The notes under the pieces were generated by a model. That model had not been told where the DNA came from. It made no database searches and saw nothing but the letters and a program-made list of their open reading frames with translations. Positions 1 through 8,218 of a stretch of 64,000 bases of DNA are shown here, piece by piece; the stretch's first letter is position 1, and the number at the start of each line of letters is the position of its first letter. The position numbers were made by a program, and so were the translations under genes. This DNA comes from Beduini massiliensis (GTDB lineage Bacteria; Bacillota_I; Bacilli_A; Erysipelotrichales; Coprobacillaceae): assembly GCF_000829905.1 (NCBI RefSeq), contig NZ_CDPP01000002.1:1-64000 (forward strand), written 5' to 3'.

Positions 1-128
<128 letters not shown>

Positions 129-232
129 TTTATATCATCAATCTGTTTTTCTTTGACTCTTTTGTCTTCTGACTTTTGTTTCTTTTTTTCTTCTCAATTT
201 TCTTTCTTTCGATCGAAATTGTTTGACGTGTT

Positions 233-249
233 CTGTTCAGTTTTCAATG
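233..249 (-). promoter_or_regulatory. boxA-like leader motif of the rRNA operon
   Basis: The minus strand reads CATTGAAAACTGAACAG, very like the TTGAAAACTgAACA block found in rRNA leaders and spacers of many Bacillota, where it overlaps the NusB/S10 boxA antitermination site. Its position between promoter and 16S fits. Downstream, the leader from about 215 to 140 is almost pure purine on the transcribed strand and so probably unstructured. Confidence 0.5.
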
Positions 250-281
250 GTCTCCGCGGCCCTTGATCGGACTGCCTGTTT

Positions 282-310
282 ATATTACCACGTCCTTCCT
301 CTCTTGACAA
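282..310 (-). promoter_or_regulatory. rRNA operon promoter
   Basis: On the minus strand TTGTCA (305-310) is followed after exactly 17 bases by TAATAT (282-287), a good sigma-A-type pair. Upstream (about 315-365) lies an A/T-rich tract with phased A and T runs that resembles an UP element. Transcription would start near 275, leaving a leader of about 150 bases before 16S. No second promoter of equal quality was seen, though tandem rRNA promoters are common. Confidence 0.7.
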
Positions 311-421
311 GTCTTTTTTATTATTTTTTGAATTTTTTTGAATAATATTTATATTCTATATTATCGAATCCTGCTCTTTCTTATCTATCTGTGTTTTTTC
401 TTACCTTTTATTAGCAAAATA

Positions 422-453
422 AAAATGCCCCACACTAAGTAGAAGCATTTTCT
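422..453 (-). terminator. Terminator-like hairpin after the DUF1461 gene
   Basis: AAAATGC and GCATTTT arms are separated by a long loop that includes the stop codon of the DUF1461 gene, followed on the minus strand by a T-rich run. The stem is short, so termination may be weak. It sits just upstream of the rRNA promoter region. Confidence 0.4.
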
Positions 454-1091
454 TTATCATATGTTTTTAATAAGTAACGATACAAAATAAAGCTCACTGC
501 ACTTAATCCTAATACTATAACTACGATCATCATGAATGCATGCATAAAGAAACTCTCAGGCAATATGGTAATAACCGGATCATAGCGCTCATCAAAAATC
601 CAATCATTATTTCTAAAAACAATTTGATGAAAAATAATGAATGCTTTTGAAAAATCGATACTCGCTAAAAAACCGATGATTGCCGGTACAGCAACCGTTA
701 AAACAGAAGTCCATTTAAAAAACAGAAAATCTCGCTCTTTAAATCGTTTGATACCGATTGGAATCGTTGTGATTAAGCCAACTGCACAGATTATCTGAAT
801 CACTTCAAATATTCTTTTTACTTCTTCAAAATGTTTGATTCCACTTTCTGACATAATAAAGTCAGGTAAAATAAGTGGCCCTTGGTAAAAAATGGATTGA
901 TAATGAATCAGTGCATCATAATTTTGTTTAATCTGTTCAACTGATAATAAAGTAGCATCTTTTATTTTTAAGTAATGAATATCAAAATAATATAATCCTT
1001 TAAAGAAAACTGTTATCACAATAGCGAGTGTAATGATTGTTATCATTGCAATGATCGCAAACAGCCAATCATTACGTTTCAGCTTACTCAT
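435..1091 (-). CDS. DUF1461 (TIGR01906) integral membrane protein
   Basis: A 218-residue membrane protein of the TIGR01906/DUF1461 family, whose function is not known. It has an N-terminal membrane segment (about 10-32), an extracytoplasmic stretch with the family-like YFDIHYLKI, NYDALIHYQ and HFEEVKRIF motifs (about 35-95), then three hydrophobic segments near 98-115, 125-145 and 182-205, with a basic C-terminus. The gene overlaps the end of trmL by eight bases and has no strong ribosome site of its own, so it is probably translationally coupled. It is the last gene of the rdgB-trmL unit and ends at a weak hairpin before the rRNA promoter. The family call rests on motif memory. Confidence 0.75.
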   Translation of the reverse strand: MSKLKRNDWLFAIIAMITIITLAIVITVFFKGLYYFDIHYLKIKDATLLSVEQIKQNYDALIHYQSIFYQGPLILPDFIMSESGIKHFEEVKRIFEVIQIICAVGLITTIPIGIKRFKERDFLFFKWTSVLTVAVPAIIGFLASIDFSKAFIIFHQIVFRNNDWIFDERYDPVITILPESFFMHAFMMIVVIVLGLSAVSFILYRYLLKTYDKENAST

Positions 1092-1593
1092 ATAAGAAGT
1101 TTTCCCCTTTTTGGGTCTCTACTAATGATAATCCCGGGAAATCCTGCTGACGCAGTGCTTCATAGATGACTAAAGCGACGCAGTTTGAAACATTAAGGCT
1201 GCGTGTTTTTGTACTCATTGGAATACGCATACATTCTTCTAAATGTTCTTTTAAGACGTCTTTGGGAATACCATCATGTTCATGTCCAAAAATAAAATAA
1301 TGATCTTGATCTGTTTTTTTCATATCAAAATCGCAGTATGTTTTTTTACTGTAACGCGTTGTAAAATAATAATACCCTTTATTTTTTTGTTTAAATTCTT
1401 CCCAGTTTTCATAGACGTACATCTCTAAATCTTTCACATAATCCAAACCGGCGCGTTTCATCTTTTTATCGTCTAAATCAAATCCCAACGGTTTGATCAT
1501 ATGCAATGTCGTATTGGTCGCTACACAAGTTCTCATAATATTACCGGCATTCTGCGGAATTGCCGGATTGTAAAGTACGATATGATTTGCCAT
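1084..1593 (-). CDS. trmL: tRNA (cytidine(34)-2'-O)-methyltransferase TrmL
   Basis: A small SPOUT-class methyltransferase of 169 residues, a normal TrmL length. TrmL uses S-adenosylmethionine to 2'-O-methylate the wobble base of leucine tRNAs in the cytoplasm. Visible family motifs are the N-terminal NPxIPQNAGNIMRTC (residues 9-23), a central FIFGHEHDGIP loop (about 101-111) and the C-terminal knot IPMSTKTRSLNVSNCVAL (about 124-141), where cofactor binds. It follows rdgB by nine bases and overlaps the DUF1461 gene downstream, so the three are probably co-transcribed. Confidence 0.93.
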   Translation of the reverse strand: MANHIVLYNPAIPQNAGNIMRTCVATNTTLHMIKPLGFDLDDKKMKRAGLDYVKDLEMYVYENWEEFKQKNKGYYYFTTRYSKKTYCDFDMKKTDQDHYFIFGHEHDGIPKDVLKEHLEECMRIPMSTKTRSLNVSNCVALVIYEALRQQDFPGLSLVETQKGENFLYE

Positions 1594-1602
1594 AACTGCC
1601 TC

Positions 1603-2190
1603 CTATAACTCTTTTATAATGTCAATCGCTTTTTTTACTGCTTTTGCTCGATGTGAGTATTGATTCTTTTCTTCCATACTCATTTCTGCACTCGTTTTTT
1701 CTAGCGGTGGGAAATAAAAGATCGGATCGTAACCAAAACCATTTTCCCCTAAGATTTCTTTTGCGATTTCGCCTTCAAATGTTTCTTCAAATAAGATCGG
1801 TTCTTGATTGGGAATAACGATGGCAATAGCACACACAAAGCGAGCACTGCGATTTTCTTTATCCTTCATCAACTCTAAGATATGATTATTTTTAATAATA
1901 TAACTGGTATCATGTCCTAAAAAGCGGGCAGATTCCACTCCCGGGCGTCCATCCAAAGCATCGATCACCAATCCGGAATCATCAGCCAACGTTACTTTTC
2001 CCGTTTTGTCTGCAATTGTTTGAGCTTTAATTAAAGCATTTTCCTTGAATGTCTTCCCATTTTCTTCAATCTCAATATTTTCCTTAAATTCATCTAAGAT
2101 CGATTTGACTTCAATATTTAGCGGAGCCAACAACGTTCTCATTTCTTTCATTTTCCCATTATTTGTTGTTGCGATAATTAATTCTTTCAT
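1603..2190 (-). CDS. rdgB: RdgB/HAM1 family XTP/dITP pyrophosphatase
   Basis: House-cleaning nucleotide pyrophosphatase of 195 residues that hydrolyses dITP, XTP and related non-canonical purine nucleotides to monophosphates, keeping deaminated purines out of nucleic acids. Diagnostic motifs are the N-terminal TTNNGKMKE (8-16), the metal-binding ADDSGLVIDAL (about 68-78) with PGVESAR after it, and the C-terminal GFGYDPIF, EKNQYSHRAKA signature. An AAGGTG ribosome site precedes the ATG. First gene of the rdgB-trmL-DUF1461 unit, divergent from the ChbG gene. Confidence 0.95.
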   Translation of the reverse strand: MKELIIATTNNGKMKEMRTLLAPLNIEVKSILDEFKENIEIEENGKTFKENALIKAQTIADKTGKVTLADDSGLVIDALDGRPGVESARFLGHDTSYIIKNNHILELMKDKENRSARFVCAIAIVIPNQEPILFEETFEGEIAKEILGENGFGYDPIFYFPPLEKTSAEMSMEEKNQYSHRAKAVKKAIDIIKEL

Positions 2191-2286
2191 TTTGTCACCT
2201 TCTTGTATTAAAACATTTTATCATACTTAAATAGAAAAAAACAATCTTTTACACAAATTAAAACATTGTCCTTATTTTTATCATTT

Positions 2287-2300
2287 CCTATTATAATAGG
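2287..2300 (+). promoter_or_regulatory. Palindrome over the putative -10 of the ChbG gene
   Basis: CCTATTATAATAGG is a perfect 14-base palindrome whose centre contains TATAAT (2292-2297), a consensus -10 for the downstream gene. A -35-like TTGTCC lies at 2266-2271, but its 20-base spacing is long. A symmetric site over a -10 is a classic repressor position. It could also be chance, because TATAAT is itself nearly symmetric. Confidence 0.4.
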
Positions 2301-2333
2301 CACGTATATGATATTTGAAAGGACAATACTATC

Positions 2334-3071
2334 ATGAAAAAATTAATTATCAACGCCGATGATTTCGGGATGTGTGAAGGTGTAACACGTGGAATCATCC
2401 AATGTCATCGTGAAGGTGTGTTAACTTCAACAACACTAATGACAAATATGCCCTATGCAGCAAAGGCTTTGGAAATGGCTGAACAATATCCTAATTTAGG
2501 AGTTGGGATTCACCTTGTTTTAACTTGCGGACGACCACTAACATTAGGAAAGAAAAGTTTTACTGATGAAAATGGTGATTTTAGAAAATTAAATACGTAT
2601 CCTAATAAACAAGCTATCGTAGATCCAGATGAACTATATGAAGAATGGCATGCTCAAATCGAATTATTTATTCAATTAGCCGGAAAGAAGCCAACTCATA
2701 TTGATTCTCATCACCATACTCACTTAGAACCGGGCAATATCGATGTAGCTGCTCGATTGGCTAAAGAATATGATCTGCCAATGCGCTTAACTCAAGATAT
2801 TCAGCATCATTACGAAGTTGCGCCACTGATTAGAGGGTTCAATGGAGAAATCAAAGATTTCATTCAATTCTGTGAAGAAAATTTAGATAAAGAAGGGATT
2901 CAGGAATTAATGTGTCACCCTGCTTTCATTGACAATCATCTCTACACCAACAGTTCTTATGCCATCCCGAGAATTTTTGAAATGAAGTTTATTCGCAGTC
3001 CTGAATTTAAACAATGGTTAGAAGATCACGGGATTGAATTAATTAACTTCAGAGATATCAATAAAAGATAA
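2334..3071 (+). CDS. chbG: ChbG/YdjC-family carbohydrate deacetylase
   Basis: A 245-residue metal-dependent deacetylase of the YdjC/ChbG family. In E. coli ChbG removes one acetyl group from chitobiose 6-phosphate and similar N-acetyl sugars in the cytoplasm. Sequence signs are the metal-binding NADDFGM motif (residues 7-13), a conserved GIHLVLTCGRPL (about 58-69, metal His), and HIDSHHHTHL (about 122-131), which supplies further His ligands. A late CHPAF also matches the family. A GAAAGGA ribosome site precedes the start. It sits upstream of a PTS cellobiose-type IIB gene, as in chb operons, but a terminator separates them. The exact substrate cannot be read from sequence. Confidence 0.88.
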   Translation: MKKLIINADDFGMCEGVTRGIIQCHREGVLTSTTLMTNMPYAAKALEMAEQYPNLGVGIHLVLTCGRPLTLGKKSFTDENGDFRKLNTYPNKQAIVDPDELYEEWHAQIELFIQLAGKKPTHIDSHHHTHLEPGNIDVAARLAKEYDLPMRLTQDIQHHYEVAPLIRGFNGEIKDFIQFCEENLDKEGIQELMCHPAFIDNHLYTNSSYAIPRIFEMKFIRSPEFKQWLEDHGIELINFRDINKR

Positions 3072-3080
3072 TGCCTTTAG

Positions 3081-3108
3081 TAACAGCCGGAAATTTTCCT
3101 GCTGTTTT
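3081..3108 (+). terminator. Terminator after the ChbG gene
   Basis: AACAGC and GCTGTT arms enclose an imperfect inner GGAAA/TTCC stem and are followed by a T-rich tail. It lies ten bases past the stop codon of the deacetylase gene and separates it from the IIB gene. Confidence 0.6.
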
Positions 3109-3193
3109 TAATTTATTTAAAATATCTTTCTTTTAAATAGTGCTGTATAAAGTCTATTGATATAATTCTTTTTCCAAAACCGAAAAAAATAGA

Positions 3194-3207
3194 TACAAGC
3201 GCTTTCA
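3194..3207 (+). promoter_or_regulatory. cre-like catabolite control site upstream of the IIB gene
   Basis: The minus-strand reading TGAAAGCGCTTGTA matches the CcpA cre consensus TGWAANCGNTNWCA at all but one fixed position. It lies four to five bases upstream of a likely -10 (TATACA/TACAAT, 3211-3218), where bound CcpA/HPr-Ser-P would block transcription. HPr kinase is encoded in this window (22380-23330), so the signalling partner exists. Confidence 0.6.
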
Positions 3208-3243
3208 TAGTATACAATGAATTTATGAAGGAGGTGTTATATT

Positions 3244-3558
3244 ATGATTAGAGTATTATTATGCTGTGCTGCAGGAATGTCAACAAGCTTACTTGTTACT
3301 AAAATGGAAAAAAGTGCTGCTGACCGTGGTATCGAAGCAAAAATCTGGGCAGTCAGTGAGAAATCAGTTGACGCTGAAGAGGGGAATTATGATGTATTAT
3401 TAGTTGGTCCGCAAATCCGTTACAAATTAAAGGAATTAGAAAAAAAATGTGAAGGTAAATGTCCGGTTTCAATGATCGACATGAGAGATTATGGTCGCAT
3501 GGATGGGGAGAAAGTGTTAGACCTAGCAGTTAAACTTTACGATGAATTTTACAAATAA
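3244..3558 (+). CDS. PTS lactose/cellobiose-family IIB component (orphan)
   Basis: A 104-residue phosphocarrier of the PTS lactose/cellobiose IIB family, which passes phosphate from IIA to sugar during uptake through IIC. The phosphorylated Cys is in the N-terminal loop CCAAGMSTS (residues 7-15), and the fold continues through LLVGPQIRYKLKE (about 55-67). A strong GGAGGTG ribosome site lies six bases upstream. It has its own cre-like site and terminator, so it is a one-gene unit. No IIA or IIC gene is present in the window, so partners must be elsewhere. The ChbG neighbour suggests a diacetylchitobiose or cellobiose-type substrate, as inference only. Confidence 0.92.
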   Translation: MIRVLLCCAAGMSTSLLVTKMEKSAADRGIEAKIWAVSEKSVDAEEGNYDVLLVGPQIRYKLKELEKKCEGKCPVSMIDMRDYGRMDGEKVLDLAVKLYDEFYK

Positions 3559-3566
3559 TACTTATA

Positions 3567-3594
3567 AAGGTTACACGAGCGTGTAACCTTTTTT
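3567..3594 (+). terminator. Strong intrinsic terminator after the IIB gene
   Basis: AAGGTTACAC and GTGTAACCTT form a perfect 10-base stem around a GAGC loop, followed by six Ts. The minus-strand reading has a weaker T tail, so it may partly serve the convergent GH3 gene as well. Confidence 0.9.
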
Positions 3595-3637
3595 ATTATA
3601 ACGATTATATTTTAAGTAAATTAAAGTTTTATCTTTC

Positions 3638-5890
3638 TTATTTATAACGATATTTTTTTACCCTCTCGTCTTGAATAACACCATCAAAATCCATTCCAAA
3701 TGCAAAGTCATAACAATGACCTTCACTATCTACATAAGGAGTCATATCGAATGGAACATCTTCCAACTGTGTTTCTACAGTATCCATATCGATTGGGATT
3801 TGCAGAGGCAATAATCCGCTTGGCATTCTTTTACCCGATAAAATATCAAAGATAGCTTGATTCTGAACTCCATATTCTGCGACGATCGCATCTGCATAAG
3901 GTTCAAATTCTGACATTACTGTCGGTCTTTTCAATTTCATGCAGACAATGACCGGTTTATCTTTCATTATTTTCTTCATCTTCAGCACATTGTCTAAATC
4001 TGTTTCATTTGCTGTCGTATTAGTTTTATTATAATAGCTTCGGTTAGTAAACGATTCCAGCGGATCTCCTCCCGCCAAACTTTCTTTTCTTGCATTTACG
4101 GCAGTATAAGGACGATACTGCAAGCTGATTGGCAAATAACCGTTTCCGCCCTTTTCTACATCTTTTGGATCATAAGAATCACAAATCGGTGTTTCCATGA
4201 AAACAATAGCAGCATCTGCCTCTTCTGGTGTATCGACCCATTCAAAATATTTATTCACCAAATCTTGTTTTACCGGAACAATATCTTCAGGTTCGGACAT
4301 TGTACTAAAGAACGTTCTGTAAGCATCAATATGACGATTCGGAATATATACTTTTGTTTTTGCTTTCAAAGGTAATATATGATTTTTATTTTTAAGAAGT
4401 GTAATAGATCTTAGCTGAGCTTCATAACCGGCAGCCATGAATTTTTCTTTTCCCACTGTCTCTTTTGCTTCTTTTATATCAACATAAGGATTTTCAAATA
4501 AACCTAAGCGGAAGATATTCATTAATAAGCGTCTTGCAGATAATTCAAAACGTTTACGCATATAATCTTCACCAAATTCCTTACATCCTATTTCATAAGC
4601 CTCTAAAATCGGCTGGGCATCATTGTTGCCACCAAATTGATCGGCTCCGGCAAGAATAATTTTCAAGTGCCTTTCTGCTTCGGTCAAGCCTTCGACTCCC
4701 CAACAGGTACCTCCAAATGAATACACCGTTTCTCCTTGGTTTTTAGTAATTCCCCAGTCCGTACAAACAACGCCATCATAATTTAACTGATCACGAAGCA
4801 ATCCCTGGATGATGTATTTACTGTAAGAATTTCCTACCATTTCATGATCTTTCCCTTTCAAATCAGCTGAAATCGTGTAATAAGGCATTACGGCAGATGC
4901 CATTTTTGTTTTCCCTTCTAACTTAAAGGCTCCCTCAATAAAAGGTTTCAGATGCATTTCCATATTTTTTCCGGGATGCACTGCGTATTTTCCATATGAA
5001 TAATGAGCATCGCGTCCAGCCTCCCCGGTTCCGCCGCCAGGAAAATGTTTTACCATGGCATTGATACTTTCATATCCCCAGCCATCTTTGATTTCTGCCT
5101 TTCCAAAAGATGTCTGCAAACCATCACAATAGGCTCTAGCCATGTCCGTTGCTAGTTCGGGTGACTCAGAAAAAGTTCCGTTAAAACGCATCCAACGGGG
5201 TTCTGTTGCCAAATCAATTTGTGGGAATAATGCAGTAGTCAATCCTAAAGAACGATATTCTTTGGAAACAACTTCTCCGTATCGCTTTACTAATTCAGGG
5301 TCAAAAGTAGCCGCCATACCAATTCCGTCCGGCCATTTCGAGATATCGCTGTTTGCTCCGCCGTTAAATTCCGCATCGCTGATTGTTCCGTGACGAGGAT
5401 CACTGCTGTTATTGACCGGGATCCCCAATGGCTGACTTTCCGCAAAAGCCTGTACAATATTATTCCATTTTGCCATGACTTCTTTATTTTTATAACGCAT
5501 GACCAAAATATGACGTACATCATCTTTTTCAATAAATTCTTTTTGTTGATCAGATAAACTCCAAGGCTCAACGTTTGCTTCCTCAAAAGCAAGACCATGA
5601 TAAGTTCCGCCAAAGCGTGCCATACCTTGAGCTGGTATCAACTGATGACTGCTGTAAAGCATTAAACCGGCAATTTGTTTGATTGATAGTCTTTCCGCTA
5701 AATCCTGAGCACGCTCTTTCACATCTAAACGCCAGTCCTCATATTTTTCTAACTGATGACTTCTTGATAAGTTTTTAAAATAAAGACCATCTACCTCTAA
5801 AATTGGAATATCACTATCTTTTGCGACTCCCAGTGTCGGACCATCTTGATTATAAATTAATTTATAGTTTTCTTTCTCTATGACTTTCAT
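3638..5890 (-). CDS. Glycoside hydrolase family 3 enzyme, cytoplasmic
   Basis: A 750-residue GH3 enzyme, probably a beta-glucosidase or related exo-acting beta-glycosidase. The N-terminal TIM-barrel region holds the KHFPGGG motif (about 280-286) and the nucleophile motif VVCTDWG (Asp near 377), equivalent to the SDW motif of the family. A C-terminal alpha/beta sandwich region follows (about 490-720). There is no signal peptide, so the enzyme acts on sugars already taken up. An AGGAGGG site precedes the start and a cre-like sequence lies 31 bases upstream, which predicts catabolite repression. It is convergent with the PTS IIB gene. Substrate specificity within GH3 is not readable here. Confidence 0.88.
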   Translation of the reverse strand: MKVIEKENYKLIYNQDGPTLGVAKDSDIPILEVDGLYFKNLSRSHQLEKYEDWRLDVKERAQDLAERLSIKQIAGLMLYSSHQLIPAQGMARFGGTYHGLAFEEANVEPWSLSDQQKEFIEKDDVRHILVMRYKNKEVMAKWNNIVQAFAESQPLGIPVNNSSDPRHGTISDAEFNGGANSDISKWPDGIGMAATFDPELVKRYGEVVSKEYRSLGLTTALFPQIDLATEPRWMRFNGTFSESPELATDMARAYCDGLQTSFGKAEIKDGWGYESINAMVKHFPGGGTGEAGRDAHYSYGKYAVHPGKNMEMHLKPFIEGAFKLEGKTKMASAVMPYYTISADLKGKDHEMVGNSYSKYIIQGLLRDQLNYDGVVCTDWGITKNQGETVYSFGGTCWGVEGLTEAERHLKIILAGADQFGGNNDAQPILEAYEIGCKEFGEDYMRKRFELSARRLLMNIFRLGLFENPYVDIKEAKETVGKEKFMAAGYEAQLRSITLLKNKNHILPLKAKTKVYIPNRHIDAYRTFFSTMSEPEDIVPVKQDLVNKYFEWVDTPEEADAAIVFMETPICDSYDPKDVEKGGNGYLPISLQYRPYTAVNARKESLAGGDPLESFTNRSYYNKTNTTANETDLDNVLKMKKIMKDKPVIVCMKLKRPTVMSEFEPYADAIVAEYGVQNQAIFDILSGKRMPSGLLPLQIPIDMDTVETQLEDVPFDMTPYVDSEGHCYDFAFGMDFDGVIQDERVKKYRYK

Positions 5891-5920
5891 CTTATCCCTC
5901 CTGTTCTTATTTTATCATAT

Positions 5921-5934
5921 TTTAATCGCTTTCA
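5921..5934 (-). promoter_or_regulatory. cre-like site upstream of the GH3 gene
   Basis: TGAAAGCGATTAAA on the minus strand fits the cre consensus apart from one late position. It sits just upstream of an AT-rich TATGATAAAAT stretch that could be the -10 of the GH3 gene. Together with the site at 3194-3207 it suggests shared CcpA control. Confidence 0.45.
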
Positions 5935-5942
5935 TAAAGAAG

Positions 5943-5972
5943 AAAAAAGAACTACCCATCACCAGATAGTTC
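5943..5972 (-). terminator. Terminator overlapping the end of the GGDEF/EAL gene
   Basis: GAACTA and TAGTTC arms (5949-5972) enclose a long loop and are followed on the minus strand by six Ts. The stem includes the last codons of the GGDEF/EAL gene. Confidence 0.6.
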
Positions 5973-8168
5973 CATTAAGATATGAATATAGGCTTCTAAA
6001 TCCATAGGCTTAGCGCAATAGTACCCTTGAATATAATCACAGCCCAGAAAACGAAGCAGATCAAACTGTTCTTTCGTTTCTACCCCTTCAGCAGTTACTT
6101 TAATATCAAACTGATGACACAGGTCAATTATCATTTTCACAATCGTCTGCCCACGGTCATTCGTTAACGAATCATCAATCAGACTTTTATCAATCTTTAA
6201 AACATCAATCGGAATATCTTTAATCATCGAAACGGAAGAATAGCCCGTACCAAAATCATCCATTAAGACAGCAATACCATCGTCATGCAGACGATTAATG
6301 ATTGACAGCATGTCCTCATTATTATCAAATAAAGCTGTTTCTGTGATTTCCAGCTGAATCAGCTCAGAGGGAATCTGATACTTTTCCATAATATGCAGAT
6401 AATCATCAACGAAAACCGGGGAATACAGATCTAAGCGTGAAACATTGATTGAAATTGCCCCTACTGTCAGCCCGGCTTTCAGCCATTGTGAAATCGAACA
6501 ACAGACCTCTTCAAAAACATAGCGATCCAATTTAATAATACTGCCGTTGCTTTCAAAGATCGGAATAAACTGATTAGGAGTAATAAAATTACCGTCACTG
6601 TTTTTCCATCGGACTAAAGCTTCACCGCCATCAAAACGATTTGTATGCAGATTGTATTTAGGCTGATAATAGAGAACGAATTCACGATTATGGATTGCCA
6701 ATTCAAACTTGTTTTCAATCATCTTAATTTGCAGAAGCTTTTCTTTTAGCTGATCATCATAGTAACTCACTGAATACATAACTTCTTTTTTTATAAGATT
6801 TAGAGCCAGATAGGCATGATCAATCATTGTTTCTAAACTTTCTGTCTCATCAATAGCTAAGCAAACACCAAATTTCGCTTTAATTTCATACTCTTGATGA
6901 CCGAATTCATGGCAATGAAGAAGCTGTTGCTGAAGGCTTTCTAAACGTTGAGTGAACTTATTTCGTTCTTCAATGTGAAGCAGTAAGATAAAATGATCGC
7001 CGCTCTGACGAGCACAAAGTTCATGTTTATTTAGCTGAGCATACAAAATATGATAGATTTTCTTTAAAACAATATCTCCTTCCGAGAATCCATATAAGTC
7101 ATTGATGTATTTGAATTTCTCGATATCCATTACCACGATTGCATAGGAAACATCCGAACGTTTAATCAAAGAACGAGCTTCCAACTTGAAACGTGCTTGA
7201 CTCATTCCGCCGGTTAAAGCATCGGTAAAGATCATTTCTTCCTGCTCTTTTTGATTCTTTTCTTTCTGCTTATAAATATACACGACTAAATAACTGATTG
7301 CCCCGATGCAAATTAAAGCAAACGATGCCGACAACAGCATTAATGTGTTGGTGTATGTGGCAATAACCTCATCGGGAATAATGGTCAGCACATACCAGTT
7401 GTTGATATCTAAAGGACGATAGTCCATATATTTCCCCACACCATACGTATAAGTTAAGTTTCCTGTTTCATTATTCTCGATAGCTGCACGTAGTTTTTTT
7501 GCTGTGGCAGTGTTCCCCTTATTTTCATTTAAAGCATCATAAAAGTTAGTAAAATCGACCTTGCTGTTTTTATTATTTGAAGCAATGACACGATCCCCTT
7601 TATTATCGATGACATAGGTATATCCCTGCCCATTAAAAATGGTTGTTGTCAATAAATTGCGATAGTAATCTGTCGCATATGTAGCGAACAATAACGCGAC
7701 GACCTCTCCTTCTTTGATGATCGGGGCACTGAATACATTGATTTCTTTTCCATCCGATTTATCGATAATCGTTCCCGAGACACTCGAATATCCATTCAAT
7801 CCTTTTATAAAATAATCACGGTCTGAAAGATCCATGATTAATCCATCTGTGGTTCGTCCCACCCCTTCGAGATCAACGATCCCCATTCTTTTAAAGAAGT
7901 TATCATCATTGAGTGTATCCAGCTTCGTCAATATATAATCTGTGTCTAATTCTTCCTGAGCAATGTAATCCGCCACATTACTAAGAACCGACTCTCCCTT
8001 TTCTACTTCCTTTTTTAAAACTTGTGTGGATTGATAAGCGATTTCCGAAAGCATAGATAAAACTCGCTCACGCATCGTATTATAAAAAATATTGGTATAT
8101 AGGAGCGATCCTATCACCAAGGCAATCACAATAATCACAAATCGTTTGGATGTCGAATATTTTTTCAT
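5952..8168 (-). CDS. Membrane c-di-GMP phosphodiesterase (Cache-like, degenerate GGDEF, EAL)
   Basis: A 738-residue membrane signalling protein. Segments at about 10-30 and 276-298 flank an extracytoplasmic sensor of about 245 residues that looks like a Cache domain (FFKRMGIVDLEG, DRDYF). The GGDEF domain (about 310-440) has SGDHF at 389-393 instead of GGDEF, so cyclase activity is unlikely. The EAL domain (about 480-735) is intact: EALVRW (516), the N of SINVS, EITET, DDFGTGYSS (637), Lys661, AEGVE and QGYYCAKP. It should hydrolyse c-di-GMP, with the GGDEF part perhaps acting as a GTP-sensing regulator. It follows a small membrane protein gene with a strong hairpin between them. Confidence 0.92.
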   Translation of the reverse strand: MKKYSTSKRFVIIVIALVIGSLLYTNIFYNTMRERVLSMLSEIAYQSTQVLKKEVEKGESVLSNVADYIAQEELDTDYILTKLDTLNDDNFFKRMGIVDLEGVGRTTDGLIMDLSDRDYFIKGLNGYSSVSGTIIDKSDGKEINVFSAPIIKEGEVVALLFATYATDYYRNLLTTTIFNGQGYTYVIDNKGDRVIASNNKNSKVDFTNFYDALNENKGNTATAKKLRAAIENNETGNLTYTYGVGKYMDYRPLDINNWYVLTIIPDEVIATYTNTLMLLSASFALICIGAISYLVVYIYKQKEKNQKEQEEMIFTDALTGGMSQARFKLEARSLIKRSDVSYAIVVMDIEKFKYINDLYGFSEGDIVLKKIYHILYAQLNKHELCARQSGDHFILLLHIEERNKFTQRLESLQQQLLHCHEFGHQEYEIKAKFGVCLAIDETESLETMIDHAYLALNLIKKEVMYSVSYYDDQLKEKLLQIKMIENKFELAIHNREFVLYYQPKYNLHTNRFDGGEALVRWKNSDGNFITPNQFIPIFESNGSIIKLDRYVFEEVCCSISQWLKAGLTVGAISINVSRLDLYSPVFVDDYLHIMEKYQIPSELIQLEITETALFDNNEDMLSIINRLHDDGIAVLMDDFGTGYSSVSMIKDIPIDVLKIDKSLIDDSLTNDRGQTIVKMIIDLCHQFDIKVTAEGVETKEQFDLLRFLGCDYIQGYYCAKPMDLEAYIHILMELSGDG

Positions 8169-8188
8169 AATCGTCCTCTCCCCCTAAA

Positions 8189-8218
8189 TTAGTAGGATAC
8201 CCAAAGGTGTCCTACTAA
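8189..8218 (-). terminator. Very stable hairpin between the small membrane gene and the EAL gene
   Basis: A 13-base stem (TTAGTAGGACACC with GGTATCCTACTAA, one G-U pair) closes a four-base loop. It includes the stop codon of the 92-residue gene. Only three Ts follow, then GGGGGAGAGGA, which contains the ribosome site of the EAL gene. It could be a weak terminator, a transcript-stabilising hairpin or an attenuator that sets the EAL level below that of the upstream gene. Confidence 0.6.

Noticed and set aside
2044..2230. 61-residue plus-strand frame opposite the rdgB start
   Set aside because: No ribosome site, antisense to rdgB.
3120..3200. T-box or sugar riboswitch before the IIB gene
   Set aside because: No long structured leader or anticodon-like loop; the short region is explained by a promoter and a cre-like site.
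5142..5613. Frames within the GH3 gene on either strand
   Set aside because: All are shadows with no ribosome site and no motifs.
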